Of a stretch of DNA of 64,000 bases, positions 36,849 to 46,641 are shown one piece after another (position 1 is the first letter of the stretch; the number at the start of each line of letters is the position of its first letter). This DNA is from Glossina fuscipes (taxonomy: Eukaryota; Arthropoda; Insecta; Diptera; Glossinidae). The notes under the pieces are model-generated. The model did no database searches, was not told the origin of the DNA, and saw only the letters and a list, made by a program, of their open reading frames with translations. The translations under genes were made by a program, and so were the position numbers. The stretch spans positions 36,229,846 through 36,293,845 of the forward strand of contig NW_023998415.1 in NCBI RefSeq assembly GCF_014805625.2, in the 5' to 3' direction.

Positions 36849-37553
36849 GATAACGCACGGTTAAGGTTGTATAAGCGAAATTTTTGTATTTGTATTACAT
36901 TATTACGTCACATGATTGCTTGTTGTTGGCTTGCGGCGGGCAGCTGTCAAAATGACAGCCGGAAATTGACATTGGCTTGCAGTAGTCTCGAGCCAAAAGC
37001 CCAGCAAATATTTCTGTGTATCCTGTGGTAGGTTAAGTGAACAAACTTTGCTGACGATATAACGATAATGAAAAACAAAAAAAAAAAAAAAAATTCTTCG
37101 CTTTCTGATTATAACACCTTAATAAGACATTTTCCAAATTTATGCGTAAATATATGTATGAGACAGTGAAATAATAACATTAGGACGTAAAATATGCAAA
37201 AGTAATAAGGGATGATTTAGAAACCAATGAAATATACTGTTAAATATCCAATAGAGACGTTAAATATTTAATATAATTTCTTTCAGTCTTAAACGATTTC
37301 GTACAGTGCATAAGTTAGTTATACGCTTCATTTATGCTACAATTCAAATAGACAAGCAATCTTCTGATTCCCTCATTTCTTGCATTTACCATCCATCATC
37401 ATCGCTCATCGTCATCATAATCATCATCAATTTTTCTCTGACATATCACTCACAAATAATATAACAATATTCTTTTTCTTCTTCTTCTTAATTTTTTTAT
37501 ACCGCTTCATTAACCCCGCTTGTTAACTTAGAAAATAAGGTTTTTAAAAATCC

Positions 37554-37583
37554 GGGGGGGGGGGGGGGGGCTCTCTCTCTCTC
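37554..37583. repeat. Poly-G tract joined to a CT run
   Basis: Seventeen G are followed by about six CT units. Long G homopolymers are rare in this AT-rich DNA and may be an assembly or sequencing artefact. Confidence 0.8.
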
Positions 37584-39330
37584 AACAAAAAAAAAAAAAA
37601 CCAGATAAGAGCTTCAAAAATCTTTCTTTTTAAACGCAGCTACTGAAAATGCTTTCATCATCATCGTCAGCAAATCGAAATTAACAGAAAAAAAAAAAAA
37701 GAAAAGAAAGAAAAACACAAAAAGATTACATTTGCTTTGGATCGCATTTTTTAATATTCGCTAGTAATTACAAATATATAAAGGAAGTGAGAAAAAGAAT
37801 TATTAAGTAACTCCATCGTATGGTATAATTTCAACATATCATTACAACGCTTACACATAACTAACTAACGTAATATATTTGAAAAACTATCGCTTTGTTA
37901 ATTGACTCAAAATTGTATCATAAGAATAGTCCCATGCGATATTGTTATCAACCCTACGCGTATAATACATATGACAAGAGTTCATATACCGCCACAACGG
38001 ACATAAAAACTATTAGAAGTCTAAAGTTGGCGTAACAATGAACAAGTATAACAATGTTGCAGTTTTATTAGTGGCGGCCAGTCCCTTAGGAGATGCCTCC
38101 TAGTATATTAGTGGGGGAGAGATGAAGAGGATGCGACCACAGCTTGAGAAGTGCTTTATCCGATCGACCATTTACTATAGCCGCGGCCATCTGTTTGCCG
38201 TAATTAAAGCTTGACCTAAGGTAAGGTAATGCGAGTTAAGTGCGGTTATGTCGAATCAATGATCGCGCGGTATCCTTTACTTCACCCCGATTAAGGAAAA
38301 CAAAAAGTTTAGCTGAACTTGATTAATCGAAATGAAGAGCTCCTATATGGGGACTACCATACCAACACAAACACATAAATTCGTGGAGAGAAAAACAGAT
38401 ATAAATGATCAACATAGGATCGTTTATGAAGTCTACGATAGATATTTCTATTTGTTACAAACACTCAATACAAACTTGATGTAGTTCTTGTCTCTGAACG
38501 CGCAAAGTACTGGCGAACAATTCATTTAGTGTTATCGTATTCGCGAGCCGAAGTTATTGTGTACGAGATGAGACAAGTGTTTCTTTCGCAACTTTGATGA
38601 CTACGAATATTGAACGAATGTCACTTCCCATCAACAGCGATCGGGTCTTGTATTTAAGAAAATATCATCCAAGGAAAATGGTTTTCTCGCCGCATCTCTT
38701 GCGCAATAAGAGATCTAACTGCGTTCTTTGGATTTTATTTGTCCATTTGTATGTTCCCATGTGACTACTCTCGCAACTTGCTCTATTTATAAGCATTATA
38801 GTGCATATTTTTTAAAACCACTTGAGAATGGTTTTTTCCTTCTCCATCTTCTTCGTCTTCTTCTTCTTCAGCTTCTTCGTTTACAAAAATTGCAAACCTA
38901 TGTCGGATGGAAATGTACAAATTTTATATACTTTTCAGTATCACATCTTTCAATGTATATATAAATGTATATTATATACTGTATTATACAGGCATACACT
39001 AGGTAATATATGTACCGGTGTGTGGCTTCAGTAGAGATAAGATTTAATTACATTTTCATAGATATCCATACACTTTTGATTGCTAATGGAGATCGTAAGT
39101 CAGTCCTTGTACACTATTATGCATTCTTATACAATACATATGCAAACTTACGTTATTCTCATCATTTGAAGGTAGATTAATTTTGTCATTACTTTTGCAA
39201 GATCTGCATTAGACCAACTATAAAGATCGTATTGTGGGCGGCACTTTCATAACGTCAGCGTATTGGTGATATATGTGTGGGAGATCACGGACTTTTGCTG
39301 CAAACGATACTCAGGCCTTTGGGTATAAAT

Positions 39331-39331
39331 A

Positions 39332-39404
<73 letters not shown>
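39331..39404. repeat. (TA)n microsatellite
   Basis: A long TA run with two GTA interruptions. Confidence 0.95.
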
Positions 39405-39408
<4 letters not shown>

Positions 39409-39549
39409 TATAGACAAATGAATACATTTAATCAACTTAAGTCTTAATATGCGATAAACTGAATGATGGCTATCCAATACGCATATAGATACGTTATTTA
39501 TTTATCAACACTGTATTGGTTGAAAACAATGAAATATTTCACTACAGTA

Positions 39550-39591
<42 letters not shown>

Positions 39592-39631
39592 AATGTATCT
39601 ATCTATATATGTGTGTATGTATGTATGTATG

Positions 39632-39660
<29 letters not shown>
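39550..39660. repeat. Compound (TA)n and (GTAT)n repeat
   Basis: A TA run (39550-39588) and, after 20 bp, about 12 GTAT units (39614-39660). Confidence 0.95.
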
Positions 39661-39665
<5 letters not shown>

Positions 39666-40776
39666 TGTTTGGACATGCATCGTGTGTATGCTCTACGATA
39701 TTAAGTGACAATTTACAATCAGTTAAGTCTTTTGGTAACATTTGTGTGCAATGATTGAAATTTCGTTTAAATTTGCATTTTGTGTGGACATGATATTATA
39801 CGTATGCGAAAGGAGAGTAAGCAAGCCAAGCATCTCTTGATAACTTGAACTGTCAATGTGTTGATATGTACAATGTTAAAGTATTTATGATTGCGATATG
39901 GACGATGATGGCCAAAAAACAAAAACCATACGCGCATGCATGTCTGTGCAGAGGGTAGACGGAAAAGAAAAAAAAAGAAAGAAATTCAAAGTCTGACAAA
40001 CATATCAAACGCAATGTGTCGACGACAACTGATTGTTGCATTGGATTATTATTAACGATAGTTATGAAATTACCATTTACACATTTTTATATATTAATAT
40101 ATATGTATGTATGGTTACAATGAATAACCTTACGTGCAGTTGAGCGCTGATTTGTTGCTGTCATTGTAACATCATGGAGTTTAAATACTCTTTAGTTGCA
40201 AATATTTAAAAAGATAAAAATTTTTCTTAATTTCCCTTTACTTATATCTCGCTTTTCATATGCTAGTATCCGCACACCAACTCAAATTTATAAGTCCGTA
40301 AACGCATATATGTAAATATATGTCTTTAAAAATTATTACCTTTGTTACATTATATCTGCAGGTGTTCTACGTAGCCATAATTTATCATGTTATTAATTCA
40401 GCATTTTCACGTTCGCCAAACCCTCGCAACATATTCGTTCATATTGAATAACGACAATATACATTTATACACGTAAATTTGCATATCATTCGATTATAAC
40501 CGCATTAATTCTGAGATATTTAACACATACAATAAATATATATATATATATATACGAACAAATGCAACTTTTAACGAACATGTAAAATATACAATAATGG
40601 GTTTGAATACAAGTTTTATCGGTTCAGTCCAACTACCTGGGTACTTAAAAATTAGAAAATGATTTAAATATTTATTCGGTCAGCAACTTCTAGAATGACA
40701 TGACATTATTCATTAATTCTTTACAATCATTTATACTTTTGATTCTAATTCAAGTCGAATCGAATTCGTTGCGAAA

Positions 40777-40980
40777 TCACGGTTCAGCCATTAGACGGAA
40801 TACAGAAGACGGAAAGCTTAAGCTCGTCGAATCCTCGATTGGCCTGTGACTGCGGCTGTACTGTAAGTAATTCATTGGTAAAGGCATAGAATTTATTTTG
40901 GATTCGATGTACACGTCTCGGACTGTTCCTCTTTTCGCGTACTTGTCACCCTGTTTATACGCGTATAGAAGACAACTTCT
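40777..40980 (-). CDS. Possible terminal exon of an unknown host gene
   Basis: This is a weak candidate. On the minus strand a pyrimidine-rich tract ends in CATTCCACTTATTCTCAG, a good-looking 3' splice site, at about 40981. The frame then runs open for about 66 codons, including YKQGDKYAKRGTVRDVYIES, MPLPMNYLQYSRSHRPIEDS and the C-terminal FRLMAEP, to a TGA at 40777-40779. An AATAAA follows on the same strand at 40671-40676, about 100 bp after the stop. The residue mix is more protein-like than in neighbouring frames, with few homopolymers. The protein was not recognised, and no upstream exon could be linked to it. It could equally be a chance opening. Confidence 0.25.
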   Translation of the reverse strand, partial: RSCLLYAYKQGDKYAKRGTVRDVYIESKINSMPLPMNYLQYSRSHRPIEDSTSLSFPSSVFRLMAEP

Positions 40981-41640
40981 GAGAATAAGTGGAATGAAAA
41001 GAAAAAGGAAAACCGATGAGTTCACGAGTCACACAGATGATATCGAAATTGACTCGGAGTCTTTTGCCGTCGAAGAATAACTTCATTAAATGGAATTTTG
41101 TTCTTCGTTGGATACAGTAGTGCAGCTGGAACATGTAACACGAGCTAAACTGCAAAATATCAAACGGAAATGGCATACCGGTCTGGAGAGCTCTCAACTT
41201 ATTCCTCCTTATCTTTGCTTTGTCTAAATTGCAACAGATCGCAAGTCTACAAATGCCATCAGGCAGCCACGATTGTTCGGGCAAGCCTGCATACCTATAT
41301 ACTAAAAAAAAAAGAAGATAAAAATAATAATAAGAGAACTGATCGGCACACCTTTTGCGTGCATATATGAATAGATCAATATTAACCGACATAATTTTTC
41401 CTTTTTTACTTTTATTCTTCTTTTTGATTTTTATCTTTTTATCGTGAACATTTAAGTGTACGATTATCACGTAATGTCAGTAAATTGATTAATTATTACT
41501 TATATGCAAGGAAAACTTTATAAATTACCCAAACAACGTTGGATAAAGCTATAGCTAAGTGGTTTGTGGTTGAACTCATTTAATAATATTTAAATATTAA
41601 CTTTGTTTGAAAACTACATACATGCAAACGAATATTTTCA

Positions 41641-41680
<40 letters not shown>

Positions 41681-42160
41681 AAATATCCCTTACACTAATG
41701 ACATTATTTTATTTATTAGCCTTTATTGAATTAAAACAAAAAGAGATTACTAGCAGTTGTATGAAACAAAATTTCCCAAAGGTCAGACAGGAAGAAAGAA
41801 CAGAATTAAAGAATTCACATACACCACGCACCTAACAAATTAATGAAGAACCGTAAGCCACTGCAAATTTTTTTGGATAACAACAACTTTTTTTGCTTCG
41901 TTTAATAGATGTTTTCAACCTATCCCTCTCTTTCTCTTTCTCTTTCTCTCTCTCTCTCTTGCTCTCTCCCTATCTCTCTTACAGAATTGAAACAGAAGAA
42001 AAAGACCGAAACGCCTTAGAGAAATTTTTTCCTGAGAAGCTTTTAGCCTTTCCGCCAAGACTTAGCAAACAGCGTCTGCGTTATATAAATACCTGCTGGA
42101 AAGTCCCACCTTAACGTCGTTCTCTATGAGCTCTAACTTCTCTAATACACTAACAGGTGC
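40981..42160. other. Non-coding stretch with GA and CT runs
   Basis: No gene was confirmed. A GA run lies at 41643-41678 and a CT-rich tract at 41923-41982. The long minus-strand frame at 40955-41470 starts in lysine-rich low-complexity sequence and is not trusted. A short frame after the CT tract (41983-42114) is discussed in the findings. Confidence 0.45.
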
Positions 42161-42420
42161 TTATAAAAAATGTTCATAGTTAAGCGTGCACGTTAGTGTA
42201 GCTTCTGATGCTGCCACAGTGACTTGGCCCTGTAGCAGATTTTCCCAAACATGCGCAAGGGTGCTGCAAAAGATCAACTCTCTAACTCCCTTTAGATTCT
42301 CTAACTTTTCGATACCTTTATTATAGAATGATTCATCGAGATCTTCAGAACACATGTCAATTTTGGCAACGACATAACTGTTTGCTCGAAATCCTTTTGA
42401 GATTTGCAAACAGACCACAG
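42161..42420 (-). pseudogene. Mariner-like transposase C-terminal relic
   Basis: On the minus strand the frame includes FRANSYVVAKIDMCSEDLDE followed by SFYNKGIEKL. This fits the end of mariner (DD34D) transposases, where F-x-S-Y-x-x-V-K-x-W-I-D is followed by S-x-D-x-x-FY-x-x-GI-x-KL. The tryptophan is missing and the sequence after GIEKL departs from the family. It has the same orientation as the N-terminal mariner relic at 43860-44281, but the spacing (about 1.9 kb) is longer than an intact 1.3-kb mariner, so this is an interrupted copy or a second one. Confidence 0.4.
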
Positions 42421-43859
42421 TCGAGTGCGGCCATCACTTTTTGAGCATATCGTGGATGAAACAAGAACTGTAACTTCAACTAATGGAATTTCGACACCGC
42501 TCTGAATTACTAAGAAACTGAAATTTTGATTTCAATTTTGATACTCACATGCAATAGTGATTCGAAAAAGATTTTTTCTCTTTTCCCTTATGACCGATTA
42601 CTCGGCATTTGTCCCCTACACGTATAATACAATGATGGTCATAAAGAAGTGAGGGAGAGTTATGCCTTTGCTGTGCACTCCTCGTAGCTTTGATAAAGTA
42701 TGGCCAAAATTCCGCTTAGATTTGAAGCCGCGAACATTGAGGTGATAGTCGCTACCCTTATCTACTCATCTAAATGGCAGCCCAAATATCCAATAGTAAA
42801 CCAGGGCTTGTGTAAGAAGTGAATATTTCGCGGTGCCATAGATATAAAAAGTTTTAAAAAGCATTCTTAGGTATAGAAAAATTCTGAGTGAGTTGTAATC
42901 TTCGGCAGGAATGCAGGAATGCAGCGTTAACTGCAAGCTATAATGTTCTCAGAGAGACTAGAGTTAGAGTCGTAAGTTTGTAAGAACGCACCGTTACCTA
43001 AGTAAATTGTAACTTTTCGAATCCCGAATTATTTGAACAAGTATACAGTCAACGTTGCTCATCATGTTTACGAGAACGATTTAACTGAGCAGAAAATAAA
43101 AATTTGTGTAAAATTTTAATTACTAATGCAATGCAAAATAGTGTAAGGCTGATCAAATGCATTTTTTTGTAAATCTCATATAAATATTTCAGATATTTAT
43201 AACGCACTGCATTCTCTTGGTATTGAAGGGAAGAGTTTTAAACAATTATGTCATCAGGCGATTTGACCTTCGCTCGGGGTAAGTTTCATTTGCCAGAGAG
43301 CGTGTTATACAAATCATGGTAAACTCGAAAGGCATCTCGTATTTTTAAAAGTTTTTCATAGAAACATAGACAAATACAAAAATTCATATCACCATTATGT
43401 ATATAAAAGATTCGGGCAAATCAGAAACCTATCAGGTGCGGAAGGTCAGATAAGCAATTCGATTTTTATGCAGAACTATTTTTATATTACACAGATATAA
43501 ATGTAAATAATAAATATTTCAAGACTTATTCAGAGTTGACTTATATACACAATGGCAGTACATCGCCATTGGATGGCTACATTATCGGATTGTGAAAGTA
43601 GTACTTGTGGACATCCGTTCTTTTTTCATTGGAAAAAACTGTCTGAGGGAGAAATTCGGCGTATCATAGGATTGCATCAAGAAATGTAACTCGATCAGTT
43701 TAAGTAGTTTATGAAGTAAGTGCGTGTCTTCCGTAAACGAAGAGCTAATATGCCTTCGAATTTTTTCTTAGTGACTATAGATAAACTGTTAAGAATCGCG
43801 ATCGGGAAGGTCTTAAATAAATCTCTGAAGATGAAGACATTTAATATGATTACGATCTT
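42421..43859. other. Non-coding stretch, no readable gene
   Basis: No gene is supported. It may include decayed mariner sequence in its right part. A 100-codon minus-strand frame at 43695-43997 overlaps the mariner relic in another frame and is rejected. Confidence 0.4.
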
Positions 43860-44281
43860 ATAAAAATGCAAGAATTTCCTCGTTCTTCTTCTTAACGAGA
43901 CATTTAAACGATGTAACAAAGTAAGTGTTTTACGATACTTTTGGCAACAAGGCAATATTGTGCAGGAAAAACTTTTATTGGTTAGGCAGCGATCCAAACA
44001 TCGACCTATTTGCGCACTTCATCAAATTTGCGAAGCTGCGTGTCAGCCAAGCCATGCTGCGTCGATCTGAACAAGTGGTAAACAGAAGGCGCCATGGCTG
44101 ATGACAGACAGAACTTCTCATCTAAGCCGCAACGGTGTGAACCGTTGACAACTCTCGCAACAAGTGACCAAAAAATGGTATTTCAGCCCCACTTTTAAAC
44201 CGTTGAAGCCATCTGCGATATGATGCAGCAGCTCCGCCATAAGCTTCTGAACGTGTTTGGTGAGCTTCGACAACAGATCTC
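43860..44281 (-). pseudogene. Mariner-like transposase N-terminal relic
   Basis: Reading from 44281 on the minus strand, one frame gives RSVVEAHQTRSEAYGGAAAS then YRRWLQRFKSG. This matches the first helix-turn-helix of mariner transposases (K-x-A-A-E-x-H-R-x-x-x-E-A-Y-G...WF-x-x-F-K-x-G). Around 44015 a frame with a stop reads EVRK-stop-VDVW, corresponding to the L/F-DVWVPH block. Around 43895 another reads CLVKKKNEEILAFL, corresponding to C-x-x-LLKRNE-x-x-PFL. The blocks are in the right order but in different frames with stops, so the copy is dead. No catalytic D motif could be read. Confidence 0.55.
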
Positions 44282-46079
44282 TTCAAATAGACAACACAAG
44301 TACTTAGGGTTGAAAATGAAATTTTGAACGCTCCATGCGATTGGCGTCGACATACGCTGAATAACTCAATAATATTAAATGGGAAAGTGTTATCCTATGT
44401 AGGAAAATGACAAAACCATAGAATATCGTCGTTAGCATATTCAGGGCAAGATGAATGCAATAGGAAACCTATTACATGTCTTCACAAATAATAATCACGG
44501 CAAAAATTAGAATTGCACGAAATGAAGTAGAAGAAGTGTACTCCAATTGGAAACGAAAGTTTGAAAAAAAAAGCAGATATCGGTAAATACTTTTCCACTC
44601 TTCTGCGTTCCTTGAAAAATCGCATTGAACAGACTAAAGCAATTGCAAAGTTTTCTACAGACTCAATATCCGATCAAGTTGTATAGCGTTAAATGTCAAA
44701 CTGACTTGAAAAATTTGAAAATTTTTTCAGTTTATTGTCGGAAGGAGTTTCTGAAGAAAAGTCATATAATTTTATTTTGGAATTTTTTTTTTTTTCTTTT
44801 TTAATGAAACAAAAAAAGGAACTTTGTTTCGACTAAGGATTTAAGATGAATTTAGGATTTACCATGGCATGTAACTGTAAGGAATTTTGATGATTCTTTG
44901 TACTCGAAAGACAATTTCTTTAATTTTCGTTGGTGTAGAAAAGAGGGAAAAGTAATTGCTTTCACTGGAAATTCGATGTGCGGGACGCCCATCGAGAATT
45001 AACCGGTGGCGTATGTAAAATTTTCTTTTTTTTTTAAGCCACCAGCCATGTGCTATGGGACCAGTGCATTCGCATTGAAGGATTAAGGCGTTGAAACGTT
45101 CGTTGGTATCTGGCTAGGCCAGTTATCAAAGCCATTCTTTTGCCAGCCGAGAAAGTTGTCATCGTCTTTGTCGTCATCGTGTTCATCATCATCATCGCCA
45201 TCGTCGTGATCAACTACCTCACTGTAATCGGTCGGTGCCGTTATCATCGCCATCGCCATCATCGTCATCGTCATCATCAAAGCTATCAACTCGCTCATCG
45301 TCACTACCACCGTCCTCGATATTCCATATCAGTGGTTTCGTTACCAATAAAATTCAAAGCATATTTTTCGAAGCATAATAAATTTAACTGCCTTAATGTT
45401 TAATAAGGACACACTGTGTGATTCTAATGATTGCCATAAATTGAAAGTTAGCGCATTCCATCAGTGCTTTCATATATCGCACTATTAATATAAAAGTTGT
45501 GAAATTGTTACCTATAGATATACCACCTGTCAATCAGTAATGCTTCCAATTATACGATCTCGACCAAGCAGTTACGAAATAGAGTAGTCGGGAAGATCGC
45601 TGATATTATCGCTGTCGGTAAATTTATTTTGAAAATTTTTAAAAGCCCCTTTTTGGATCAGATTGAAATAAAAATCTACCTATCAATCTATCTTAACCGG
45701 CCGGACCAGAAATCTGAATGTAGTTGTGAAACTGCTATACTGCTGTACTGTTGTCGGGGCTATTCGCCTAGCTTACGACCTAGCAAAGCTTACGATTTCG
45801 GTGATAATAGTTACTTCATACCGTTGATCCATTATCTCTTATTAAAAAAATATATAGAAAACTATAGCTTCAGGAATTCTGTATATATATTGTCTTCAAG
45901 ATTGCTTTTTATTGATCTACGAGATAGTGAGTCTACTTAATAGAGTAAAATCGGTTGGGAATTAATTAAGTTCTTTGTTCCCAATCATGATTGGGTCTAT
46001 TATGTTTTAATTCGATAATTAACTACATTGCAGCCGTATGTACCCGTATCTTTTAAGTTATGATGTTTTTGGTCGAATA
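44282..46079. other. Non-coding stretch with an imperfect ATC run
   Basis: No gene was recognised. An imperfect CATCAT/CGTCAT tract at about 45159-45303 gives Asp-rich or His-rich shadow frames on the two strands. Confidence 0.5.
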
Positions 46080-46482
46080 TTACAATTTCCAAAAGAAAAG
46101 TCGCTAAATAGTAATATTTTGACATGCTAAGTTAAGGCCAGTGTTTTTATCTTTTATACATTCACACATTAAATACTGCAATTATAATACTTGAAAAGCC
46201 TTTCAATCACATTTTCAATTAAAAGCATTCCGAGTGGGTCGATCGGAACCATGATCCAAAGCAAATTTCATTAAAATATCTCAAAAACTCGCACTTGTAA
46301 GTTGAACATAATACCACAGAATAGACTGGCGGACAGACAAGCTTTAATCGATTCAATTCAATGGGCCCGAATTGATCAGTTTAATAGAAGACGGATCTAT
46401 CTGAAGCCCCGCTGGGTATTACATATGTTCGCACAAACTTAATATATCCTGTACCGTACCACAATTGGTGTAGAGTATAATG
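46080..46482 (+). repeat. Dispersed family B element, 3' part
   Basis: It carries AAATATCTCAAAAACTCGCA, GGCGGACAGACAAGC, AGTTTAATAGAAGACGGATC, CTTAATATATCCTGTACC and the terminal CCACAATTGGTGTAGAGTAT. The 5' limit is approximate. It lies about 160 bp from the 3' end of the LINE. Confidence 0.6.
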
Positions 46483-46641
46483 AAAAATAATCATTAACAA
46501 TTTAGGGAACAAGCAATATATGCTTTTGTTTGTCTCTCCGATTTCATTTACACAATATGGTGCACATTGTGGACAAAGAGCTAAACACTTTTTTTTTTTT
46601 TTATTCTTAGGTAGACTGGACTTCAACATAATTTGACTTAT

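Larger units (their letters stand above)
34807..40776. other. Microsatellite-dense non-coding block
   Basis: No gene is supported. It contains poly-T, GA (36671-36688), TTGCTG hexamers (36697-36730), CT (36809-36846), a 17-G homopolymer followed by CT (37554-37583), TA (39331-39404 and 39550-39588) and GTAT (39614-39660). Apart from a weak family A trace at 36138, transposon fragments are absent. The composition resembles the 8.4-19 kb block. Confidence 0.55.

Noticed and set aside
40955..41470. 171-codon minus-strand frame
   Set aside because: It starts in lysine-rich low-complexity sequence, has no recognised domain, and overlaps the better supported exon candidate in another frame.
43695..43997. 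100-codon minus-strand frame
   Set aside because: It is a wrong-frame opening over the mariner relic; the conserved blocks are in other frames.
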